From Bagarius yarrelli (Eukaryota > Chordata > Actinopteri > Siluriformes > Sisoridae): DNA of 64,000 nt. The position numbers were made by a program, and so were the translations under genes. Below the pieces are notes generated by a model. The model had not been told where the DNA came from and searched no databases. It saw nothing but the letters and a program-made list of their open reading frames with translations. The stretch lies in contig VCAZ01000074.1 in assembly GCA_005784505.1 (NCBI GenBank), forward strand, positions 3,169,001 through 3,233,000. The letters are read 5' to 3'. Below are positions 55,120 to 64,000 of this stretch, piece by piece. Every line of letters begins with the position of its first letter. The first letter of the stretch is position 1.

Positions 55120-56790
55120 TACAGGACCCTTTTAGAACATTAGGATGTTATTCACACTTGATAAATGTTCTATAAATGTGGAGAGAGAATGGGCTTAACA
55201 TTTTATGTCCTTGAAACGTTTTTATGATGTTATTCTTACTTAAAAGTTCTCAAAATGTGGAGAGAAAACATTTATAGAGCATTGTTCCTGGAAGGTTCTT
55301 TTGATGTTATTCATGCTTGATAAATGTGTTTAAAGTTTCATGTTCTTGTAACGTTCTTATGATGTTATTCTTACTTATCAAATGTGCTTAAAGTTTTATG
55401 TTCTTGGAATGTTCTTATAATGTTTTTCTTACTTTAATGTTCTCAAAATTTGGAGAGAAAATGTTTATAGAACATTGTTTTTAGAACGTTCTTACGGCGT
55501 TATTCTTTTTTATTCATTTTTGCATTTGTGGAATATTTTAAATCACGTTCGAAAACAGAAACACAACCTTTAAAAAACGTTCTCAGAAAATAATGTTCTT
55601 TAAATGTGGAAAATAAATAAACATTCTTACAGCAGTGTTTTTGGAACCTTCTCATGACAATATTTACACTTGAATGTTCTTTAAATATTGAGAGAAAATG
55701 TTTATAAAGCAATGTTCTTGGAACGTTCTTATGACGTTATTTTTACTTGATAAATGTTTTTAAAATGTTATGTTCTTGGAATGTTCTTATGATGTTTTTC
55801 TCACTTGAATGTTCTCAAAATTTGGAGAGAAAACGTTTATAGAGCATTGCTCTCTGAATATTTTATGACGTTTTTTTGAACTTGATGAATGTTCAAAAAA
55901 TTTGAAGAGAAAACGTTCTTAGAAAAGAGTTCTTGGAATGTTTTTGTTTACGATTAATCATACGTTCGCTTAAAATGTTAAGAGAAAACATTCTTAAAAT
56001 AATGTTCATTATTCATTCCTATAACATTATTCATAGTAAATAGATGTTCTTGTGATGTTGAGCGAACACTGTTCTCAGAACATTTACACATGATGTAATT
56101 CATGCTCGAGACATCAATCTTTGAACCGCACCCTAAAATAACATCGTGCAAGCGTTAAGCAAATGGGACAATTTTGCATTAGTGGCATATTTTAAATCAT
56201 GTTCGAAAACCGAAACACAACCTTTAAAAAACTTTCTCAGAAAATAAATATGTTCTTCAAATGTGGAGAGAAAACGTTATTAGAGCAATGTTCTTGGAAC
56301 GTTCTTATGAGGTTTTTCAACACTTGATAAATGTTCTAAAAATCTGGAGCGGGAACAATTTTAGAACAATGTTCTTGTAACGTTATTCACACTTGAATGT
56401 TTTAAAAATGGGAAGAGAAAACGCTCTTAGAGCAAAGTTCCTATGAACATTATTCACGCTTGATAAATGTCCTAAAAAGAGAGAAAACAATCTTTAAACA
56501 ATGTTCTTGAAATGTCTTTATAGTGTTAGTCATACTTAAGCAATGTTCTTAAAATGTTAAGAAAAAACGTTCTTAAAATAATGTTTATTAATCGTTCTTA
56601 TAATGTTATTCACAGTAAATATACAGTCTTGTGATGTTGAGCGAAAACAATGTTCTTCTTATAACACTTCTTATTCGACATTTGATAAATGTTTTAAAAA
56701 TCTGAAAAGGGAACGTTCCTAGAACAATGTTCTTAAAACCTCTTTATGTTATTCATACTCAATAAATTTAGAGAGAAATTATTCTTACAG
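55120..56790. repeat. Degenerate tandem satellite-like array rich in GAACGTTC palindromes
   Basis: Units of roughly 60-120 bases repeat the series AGAACAATGTTCTTGGAACG, TTCTTATGATGTTATTC, ACTTGATAAATGTTCT and AAAATGTGGAGAGAAAACG. At 55530-55600 and 56188-56255 a longer segment (AAATCACGTTCGAAAAC..GAAACACAACCTTTAAAAAAC) is duplicated, so there is higher-order structure about 660 bp apart. No coding content. Confidence 0.85.
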
Positions 56791-58065
56791 GACCTGTGCA
56801 GCTGGCTAAATCTGGGTTCTAAAGAACACATACACACACGCAAAGGAAGCCCAGGGTCTCCGACAGATTAATACACACAACCAAAATATTGGTCCAACTG
56901 AGACAGCGCAACAATTATAAAGATGACCAACGTAGACTGTTAGAAAAAAGATCTGTAAGCACTGTACGGATGGCAGGGTAGATAGGATTGGTGCAGCGTA
57001 GCAATAACAAATGCTGCTCAGCACAGCAGGGAGGTAGAAAGAGAGAGAAGAAAGAGAGGGAGGGGAGGAGGGCACTGCCACCATTTAAATGCAGACAGCA
57101 ATCCCGTTGGATGGACACAGTGCAGTGGTCTGCGCAGTCTTGCTGTGCCCTGACAGATAGTAATTAGCCTCAACAAATACCCATGACCTCACAGGAGCTG
57201 GGAAACAGATGCAAGGCATCGGGTGGCAGACAGTCACAGCAGCAACATCGAGTCTTGATATGATTTTAGTACGCAGCAGCTTTTGTTGATTTGCATAACC
57301 GCTGCTCCTGAGGTGGGCTGCTTAGTGCTGGGAGCAAATATCTAAAATGTCTTGAATATATTCGTTGTAGCTGAATCACTTGAGATTAATAGCACATAGA
57401 AGGCTGAGGGGGAGGAGGCAAAATTTGTGTTTTCTAGTTATGCAGTTTTCCTTCATTGCCTAAACTCGGTGTCTTTTTATTCCCTTAATCACGCCATCTG
57501 CCAGGACAACATTTGGTTCGCTGTTATGTCCTCTATGTAAAGTAATATTTCACCCTCACTACAGTCTCCTTGTTTTATCCCTACATCCCCCTGTTAGAAA
57601 AAAAAAAAATTACCATCAAACTAAAGAAGTTAAACACCAGAGGGTGCCAAAGCTTTTTCTGTACCCAGATGTTAAATTTATGTCACCCCCCTTTTTTTTA
57701 ATGATTTGTGTGTAATGAAAGTTACACACAAGTGGTAATAAAAAAATGATATGTTGCGAACACTTACAGTAAAAAGATTAGAACGTTCTGACTAATAAAT
57801 CCAAAACACAACACTGCAACCCAAAGATGCACAAAGATGTCCATCCAGATGTTGTTATCAGATACTGGATTAAAGAAATTCCAAAAGTAGTACATAATGA
57901 GGGTAGAGTCAGATTTGGTTCAATTCCTCTGATTGGTTTAGAAAAGTCATTGTGTTTTCAGACAGTATACATGTTTTAAGTATGTAGTTATTGTGTTGTA
58001 CAGTATTGTAAGGGTTCGATTAAGAGGTGAGACGTATTGCAGGAAGTACCTCTGGTTTTGCAGCA
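56791..58065. other. Upstream flank, nothing recognised
   Basis: Less AT-rich at 56800-57400. Minus frames at 56806-57118 look like chance, without domains. Confidence 0.4.
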
Positions 58066-58404
58066 ATTCTTTTTTTCCTTTCAGCTGTTTCCATTTTAGG
58101 GCTCACCACAGCGAATCACCTGTCCCTATTCTCTACATCCTCTTCACACCCACTAACTTCATGTCCTCGTTTATCACACCCATATACCTCCTCTTTGGTT
58201 TTCCTTTTTGCCTTCTGCCTGGTAGCTCCATTTCTACCATCCTTTTACCAATATATTTACTATCCCTACTTTGTACATGTTCAAACCACCTCAATCTGGC
58301 TTCCCTGAATTTCTCCACAAAACAAAAGCTGTCCCCCCTAATGAACTTGTTCCTAATCCTGTCCAACCTCATCACTCCTAAAGGAAACCTCAACATCTTC
58401 ATGT
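58066..58404 (-). pseudogene. RTE-like LINE reverse-transcriptase C-terminus and 3' end
   Basis: The minus frame gives KFREARLRWFEHVQSRDSKY, GKRMVEMELPGRRQKGKPKR and RYMGVINEDMKLVGV. It is preceded in element order by LRFPLGVMRLDRIRNKFIRG. 5'-truncated and missing the last residues. GGTTTTGCAGCAAT occurs on both sides (58056-58069 and 58404-58417), probably the target-site duplication. Confidence 0.85.
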
Positions 58405-58497
58405 GGTTTTGCAGCAATAATAATTTAAAATATGTTATCTGTACCTGTCGTAAATGTCCTTAACTTTTAAACAACAATACACCTTAATAATCCACAT

Positions 58498-58655
58498 CTT
58501 CTCAAGGTTTCTTCCTACCTCACCTCCTTGTCACCATCGTGTTCGTTAGAGAAACCTCCCCTTTTACTGTTACTGCATTCTGTGTAAAGCTGCTTTGAGA
58601 CAATGTCCATTGTTCAAAGCGCAAAACAAATAAAAATGAATTGAATTGAATTGTT
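58498..58655 (+). mobile_element. LINE-type 3' tail repeat, second copy
   Basis: TCTCAAGGTTTCTTCCTACC, GTAAAGCTGCTTTGAGACAATGTCC and the (GAATT)-type end AATTGAATTGAATTG match the family at 7720-8270, here uninterrupted but internally shortened. Confidence 0.65.
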
Positions 58656-58751
58656 ATCAGTATTTGTGTATGTTTTTGTCCTGGTTGTTAAAAATCTGCC
58701 TGTTAAAATTGTCACCAGATTCAAAAAATAAGTAACTACTTCCTCTGGAGG

Positions 58752-58881
58752 TATAGCCAACCAAGTTACCACTGCTGGGCCCTTAAACAAGGCCCTTAAC
58801 TCTCAATTGCTTTGTTGTATAAATGAGATAAATGTAAATTGCTCTGGATAAGGCTGTCTGCCAGATTCTGTAAATGTAACC
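58752..58881 (+). mobile_element. SINE family A, 3' part
   Basis: ACCAAGTTACCACTGCTGGG, AAGGCCCTTAACTCTCAATT and GCTCTGGATAAGGCTGTCTG. Head missing. Confidence 0.75.
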
Positions 58882-58892
58882 GTTCAAGTTTT

Positions 58893-59082
58893 AGGGGAAG
58901 TGGTAGCACATTGGTTAAGGTGTTGGACTTGGATCATCAGAGTTGGATGATCAGAGTTCGATTCAAGCCCTGGTCGGTCCCTGAGCAAGGCCCTTAACCC
59001 CCAATTGCTCAGTTGCATAAAAGAGATGTAAAATGTAAGACCCTCTGGATAAGGATGTCTGCTAAATGGCATAAATATAAAT
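58893..59082 (+). mobile_element. SINE family A, full length, directly after another copy
   Basis: Head GAAGTGGTAGCACATTGGTT, a duplicated TTGGAT(G)ATCAGAGTT, B-box-like AGTTCGATTC, middle CCTGAGCAAGGCCCTTAACC, tail GGATAAGGATGTCTGCTAAA. Eleven bases separate it from the previous copy. Confidence 0.85.
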
Positions 59083-61240
59083 ATAAAAGTAAATATATTT
59101 GTACTAATTAAAACCGAAAAATACTTTCTTTTACAAGTTTTAGACAAACAATTAAATAAAAATGAGTCTTAGGATTTGGCTTTAAACCACTTTTTAAACC
59201 ATTTATACTGTTATTTTGTTTTAGGGTTTTTGTGACACCAGCCAAAAGGAGCAGGAGGTAAGCAGAAGATAAGGAGAATAAACTTGCTTCTTACTAATCT
59301 TGCTTGGCTATGGTGTCAGTTCTGAACTCAGGCCCTTATCAGGAGATCAGCAGAGAATTAGTGTGCTATAATATTAAGACAGGTGGACTTCTGCAAAGAG
59401 ATTGGAAAGACACGTTAAGGTCAATGTTTAAAGACTGATTCCTTTTTATATTCTGTCCTGGAAACATTATTTTAGTCAATAGACTTCCCATGTATTTTTT
59501 TGGCATGAGGCTAGTCTGATATTCTGAACAAAATCGTGTAAATCTTTATAAATCTTATAAAGCTCTTCAAGGGAAAACCAACATAGATACACATGAGATA
59601 TTGTGTGTCTGCTTTAATATATTAGAGTGCATCATAACATAAGACAATTTCAAGGAATTCAATTTGTATAGCGCTTTTTATAATAACAAATAAAATAAAA
59701 TTCATATTTATATTTATCCCCAGTCAGCAAGCCTAAGGCAACAATCACAGGGAAAAAATGATATTAATCAAAAGAATAATACAATATTAGGAAAAAAAAC
59801 TTATGTCTGGAAGATATAAAAGAGAGACCAGGGTAATTATAAATGATTTCCTTTATAAGTCCATATTTTAAGTGAAATTGTGTAACCAGGTGCTTATAAG
59901 CGACTTATAAGCGATTAGTAAGGTTTCTGTGATCATTAGAAAATTAATAATTCTTCTTACAAAGAATGAGATGATGAATAGTGGCTTTGTATTGTAGATC
60001 TCAGGGTTGTGTTGTGAGATTGACAGTCAGTTTTATTACATTAACTTTTATTACATTAGCTTTTTTTGCTCCAATGGAAACCTAGGGTAATGATGCCCTC
60101 CAAAGCCTGGGCATTGGGGGTACCTTTGCTTCTCTAGGTTGACATCTCAACCTAGCAATTCTATAACTGGATCTACATAGTTTTCTGACTGACTACATGT
60201 AACAGTTCTAATTCTAATGCTCGTTTTCTTAAATTGTATTAATTTATTTTCAACAGTTTATTATCTTCATTTCGTAGTGTTTTCTTGATGCACTGCTTCC
60301 AGTACGTGTATGTGGATGTTAGATTTTTGGTCCAATCAGATTTCAGTTTCTATGTGCTGCCATGTTAGTCTAATCTGGCTTCAGAATCAGTAGTGCTGTC
60401 TATAGAACACTATATTAGCAGTGGACGATTGCTAACTACTTAATATTACTAAAGACTGTTTCTTTAACCAATCAGATTTATAAATCTGCCTCACAGGGCC
60501 CACTAGCTGGCATACAATCATGTCAGCATTTTTGTGTTCTCTGATTGGTTGATTAAAGTAAAACTGTTACTTCGACTACTGAAACGCGTCTGTACAGATG
60601 ATTTAGAATTTCTACGCCCACAATAGCTGACAGAGGAGGACTTTTCCAGGAAAAAAATCATTGTAAGGAGAGTTCAGCTAACCTCGAAGATAACTAGCTT
60701 GTGTCAGCCCAGAAAAAAGTGCTGACGAACAGTAATGCTGGCTTACAGCTTTTAAATGTATTATACATTTTATTTGTTTATATCTTTTATGTTTTTCTGA
60801 TGTTATTGGATAAATATTGATTTTGAACTGCTACAGCTGATGTATGTGGTGCAGTTGCGGTTGTATTGTTGTGTTAATGGGGGTTTCTAGCTTTATTTAA
60901 AAATGGTTTTCACTCTTGTTATGTGAAATGTCTCTTTCTTTGTAATCTCACGTCATGGTATATTGCGTTTTTGTATAATATCAATAGTTTTTTTAATTGT
61001 GCTGTAATAGTGGTGGTATTAAAGTGGTGTATCAGTTGGGTAAATCCACTGAAGGCTCAGGTACTAAATGCACTTCCTGCCAGATAATATGTCCAAACAC
61101 TGAATAAAACACTGGCAAAATAGTACATGAATATCACATGAAAACCAAAAGCTAAACCCAGGTGTAACACCACGCCAGCAAAGGGGGGCCCTCACCGGAG
61201 TACTAACTTTTTTGGCTCCCTCTAATTTCTATTTGGCATG
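59083..61240. other. Upstream flank, nothing recognised
   Basis: Mostly unique-looking AT-rich DNA. No feature is supported. Confidence 0.45.
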
Positions 61241-61339
61241 GACAAGCTAATATGGTATTGCTTGTTATGCTGCCTTACTATTTCTTGGTCTGTTTTTTTT
61301 TCCTTGTATGTGCTAAGCATGAAATCCATTTTGTTATTC

Positions 61340-61655
61340 ATTCATTTATTTTCTATACATTCCATAATTCGGGGTCACAGGGATCTGCTGGAATCCCAGC
61401 CGTCTCTTAAAGGACAAAAGGCAGGAGGGGTACACTCTGAACAGGTCACCAGTCCATCACAGGGCCACACACACACTTACACTCACTCCTATGGGCAATT
61501 TAGAATCATCAATTAATCTAACATACATGTTTTTGGACTGTGGGAAAAAAACAGAGTACCTGGAGTAAACCCATGCAAGCATGGGGGGGAACCTGCAAAT
61601 TCCACACAAAGGCCCCTGTCCAGGAATCGAACCAAGGCCTCCTTGCTGTGAGGCA
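61340..61655 (-). mobile_element. V-SINE-like element
   Basis: Antisense landmarks: CATTCCATAATTCGGGGTCA, CAGGGATCTGCTGGAATCCC, AGGTCACCAGTCCATCACAG, AATTTAGAATCATCAATTAA, ACATGTTTTTGGACTGTGGG and the head TCCAGGAATCGAACCAAGGC. Diverged partial duplications flank it (61245-61300 against 61725-61785). Confidence 0.85.
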
Positions 61656-61659
61656 ACAC

Positions 61660-62537
61660 TTAATACTCAAAGAAGTAGTCTCAGAGACTACTACCATTTA
61701 AATTGTGATCTTGGCCATGCCAAACAAACAAGCGAAGTAATGGCAGTTATACTACCTCACTATTTCTATGTCAATTTTTTCCGTATATGACGTATATGAG
61801 TTTTTCTTCGACTTTGCCTGTTTGACTGATTAATGTGTTGCTGACCATTTTACCAGGATTCTGCTTTTCTATCTTTTTTTTCTATCTCAGATAAAATAAA
61901 ATGCTTATTGGTGCTACCACAATCCCACACATGTAATTGCATTTGTCACATTTGTCTGATTTTCTCATTTGGTTCATTGTTGTAATGTAGACTGAATGCG
62001 TTTATTGATCCGACTGTCTCAAACGTTCTTTTGATATGTATCACGTTTCTTAGTCTCTTATCAGTGAATTGCAGGCACCATTCAGGGATTTAATGAAAAA
62101 AAAAAAAAAGTCAGCATTTATTGAATACATTTTCTACAAGATCATGGGGTTGGGGGTTCATTTATCAAAGTGTCATCAAAGCAATCATATTTATGCAAAC
62201 CAGGTTTAAAATAGAATTCTTCTTTAATATAAAAGTAAGTTTAGGAAAAGGAAACCTTTGTATTCTGGCTGGACTGTCGGGAGTTAAAGGTGAAAAGTGA
62301 AAAAAACACAAACAACCTAACTGTCCTGGATTAGAGAAAAGAAGCAGTTTTCATGTGCTAAATCCAGAACAGATGATCCTTGACAACTTGATTTTCGAGA
62401 TTCTTAGCAAGTGGGAGTTATTACTGCTAATATGAGCAACAATAGTATGTACGGACCAAAGGATCAGGTTTTCAGGTTCAGGACTCTTGTAGTTTAATAT
62501 GTTTGTCTAAAGTTTCTGTCTTTCCATTTCTCACTTC
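61660..62537. other. Upstream flank, nothing recognised
   Basis: No supported features. Confidence 0.45.
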
Positions 62538-62724
62538 CATTTACATTTACAGCATTTAGCAGGCATTCTTTTAGAGCAACTTACATTATCTCTTTATACA
62601 GCTGAGAAATTGGGGGTGAAGGGCCTTGATTAGTGGCTACGGTGGTAATTGGTTGGAGCTGGGAATCGAACCCCAATCTTTTAATTAGCGGTCTAACATC
62701 TAAACCACTGAGCGAACACTTCCC
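62538..62724 (-). mobile_element. SINE family A, full length
   Basis: Tail CATTTACATTTACAGCATTT, middle GAAGGGCCTTGATTAGTGGC, antisense B-box GGAATCGAACCCC, head TAAACCACTGAGCGAACAC. Confidence 0.85.
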
Positions 62725-62784
62725 CTACTTTTAAAAATTACCTCATAATAGGGTCCTGTTGGTATCTAAAAGGTATAATGGAAA

Positions 62785-62970
62785 GTGGGAAGTGGTAGTG
62801 CAGTGGTTAAGGTGTTGGACTCATACCAGAAAGGTCAGGGTTTGATTCCCAGCACCACCAAGTTGCCAATGCTGGGCCACTGAGCAAGGCCCTTAACAAC
62901 CAATTGCTCAGTTGTATAAGAGAGATAAATGTAAGTCGCTCTGGATAAGGACGTCTAGTAAATGTAATAG
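62785..62970 (+). mobile_element. SINE family A nested in another short repeat
   Basis: Head GAAGTGGTAGTGCAGTGGTT, B-box GGTTTGATTCCC, middle CTGAGCAAGGCCCTTAACAA, tail TCGCTCTGGATAAGGACGTC. The flanks AAAAGGTATAAT (62769-62779) and GTGGTTGTCTTCAGAAACAT (62971 on) are the two sides of the repeat seen intact at 30573. Confidence 0.85.
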
Positions 62971-63001
62971 GTGGTTGTCTTCAGAAACATTTTTTTTGTA
63001 C

Positions 63002-63021
63002 TGGGTTAGGGTTAGGGTTAA
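63002..63021. repeat. Three TTAGGG units (telomere-like)
   Basis: GGGTTAGGGTTAGGGTTA. Short; probably part of the surrounding interspersed repeat. Confidence 0.7.
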
Positions 63022-63587
63022 ATATCTTTCCACATCCTGATAAAAAGCATTAACTTCAGTGATCTAAATGTACACTTCACACTAGTGTGTCTAATATATT
63101 ATTTGTCCTATGTGTAGGTATGTATGGCACATGCCTTACTAGGCTGTTCCTGGTCTCCCTTAGCTGCAACAACAATAGCAATCATCCTCAGTACTATAAA
63201 CTAAAAGAAACTACGAACCACCAAACGCCACAGCTTAATCCCCCAGCTCCTCCCTTCCCTCTGCCGCTTCAGATTTAAAACTTCCTTGAAGGAGAGTCAG
63301 GACGTCATTGTAGGACAAATTATCAATGACGGCCGCGTAGCCAGTTTCGCATCGATGGTGGGTGGTACCTAAAACCGAAAAGGGATAGACAGAAAAGACA
63401 AAGAGAAGCTGTAGTTCCACTGTTCTTAACATGCATAATATACAATATATTACAAACACAATTTACAACTTTACTTTAAACTATAAACCTTTGTTTACTA
63501 TATTAGACTACATTTCCTTATTCTAAGATAATAATATGTGCTAAGCATGAAAACCATTTTGTAATACAAACCAAAATTAGCAATTTT
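63022..63587. other. Upstream flank, nothing recognised
   Basis: No gene is supported; the frames at 63087-63278 and 63235-63459 lack features. Confidence 0.4.
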
Positions 63588-63902
63588 AGAGCTTTTCTTT
63601 GGGAGTGACGAGGTTGGACAGGATTAGGAGCGAGCTCATCAGAGGAGAAGGTCAGGGAGTTCAGATTGAGGTGGTTTGGACATGTCCAGAGGAGGGATAG
63701 TGAATATATTGGTAGGAGAATGTTAGAAATGAAGCTACCAGGCAGAAGATAAAGAGGAGGACCAAAGAGGAGGTATATGGATGCGATAAACGAGGACATA
63801 AAGTTATTAAGTGTGAGTGAAGAGGATGTAGAGAATATGGTTAGGTGGAGACAGATGATTCGCTGTGCCACCCCTAAAAGAGAACAGCCGAAAGGAAAAT
63901 AA
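63588..63902 (+). pseudogene. RTE-like LINE C-terminus and 3' end, plus orientation
   Basis: TTCAGATTGAGGTGGTTTGGACATGTCC (LRWFGHV), AGGAGAATGTTAGAAATGAAGC, AGGTATATGGATGCGATAAA and AGGTGGAGACAGATGATTCG (RWRQMIR) are the sense equivalents of the copies at 29932 and 58066. It ends with AACAGCCGAAAGGAAAATAA. Short and with broken frame. Confidence 0.8.
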
Positions 63903-64000
63903 GCATTTGGGAGCATACATGCAGTGACATAATAATTTACATAAGCATGTTAGAAACTTTTCATCAAAGCACACAGACTGCTTCACTCATAGACTGTCAG
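63903..64000. other. Right edge, nothing recognised
   Basis: Short unique-looking end of the window. Confidence 0.5.

Noticed and set aside
55120..56790. CRISPR-like array
   Set aside because: The repeats are diverged, of irregular length and without unique spacers of fixed size, and the DNA is vertebrate.
3024..62970. tRNA genes suggested by A-box and B-box-like motifs
   Set aside because: All belong to SINE heads: they lack a foldable cloverleaf with consistent acceptor stem and are followed by the same non-tRNA middle and tail.

Overview
This is vertebrate nuclear DNA, almost certainly from a teleost fish. The grounds are dense fossils of fish-type transposons (L2, Rex1-like, RTE-like and DIRS-like retroelements, Ty3/Gypsy and Tc1 remnants, V-SINE-like elements), about thirty copies of one short tRNA-derived SINE, long AT, CA, GATA and CT microsatellites, and AT-rich non-coding DNA. 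The SINE and Tc1 mix is reminiscent of otophysan fish such as catfishes, but I cannot fix the species.

Only one host protein-coding exon is convincing. On the minus strand, 17359-18127 is the first coding exon of adgrb3 (BAI3), a brain adhesion G-protein-coupled receptor. It encodes the signal peptide, the CUB-type domain and a cysteine-rich linker. It has a clear acceptor upstream, a two-codon upstream ORF and a phase-1 donor downstream. The gene runs right to left. Positions 1-17358 are therefore intron, with no further adgrb3 exon recognised. The 5' leader and promoter probably lie near 19.9-20.4 kb, a CpG-rich block with a GA repeat and TATA-like sequence. From about 20.5 to 64 kb the window looks like upstream, gene-poor flank.

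Intron (1-17.3 kb): a tandemly duplicated inverted-repeat element (1-690), a CTATAGTA-rich block (1.2-2.3 kb), a TA hairpin (4.4 kb), two opposed Rex1-like RT fossils (4.8-5.8 kb), a GATA-bearing repeat (6.3-6.8 kb), a LINE tail with a SINE in it (7.7-8.3 kb), a V-SINE-like copy with a perfect 14-bp target duplication (9.6 kb), and a dead L2 LINE (12.1-14.8 kb) split by a 477-bp inverted-repeat DNA element.

Upstream flank (20.5-64 kb): SINEs throughout; a V-SINE-like copy with an 11-bp target duplication (24.7 kb); a 1.1-kb polypyrimidine tract (25.4-26.5 kb); RTE-like LINE 3' ends (28.7, 29.9, 58.1, 63.6 kb); a Ty3/Gypsy pol remnant (33.3-34.3 kb); a DIRS RT fragment (36.7-37.1 kb); a Tc1 remnant (37.7-38.9 kb); a compact LTR element whose body is a 30-bp coding minisatellite (50.1-51.65 kb) with a relative at 43.6-44.0 kb; an inverted relative of the GATA-bearing repeat (53.5-54.0 kb); and 1.7 kb of degenerate tandem repeats rich in GAACGTTC palindromes (55.1-56.8 kb). 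The most unusual item is the LTR/minisatellite family. No CRISPR, operon or other prokaryote-type system is present.
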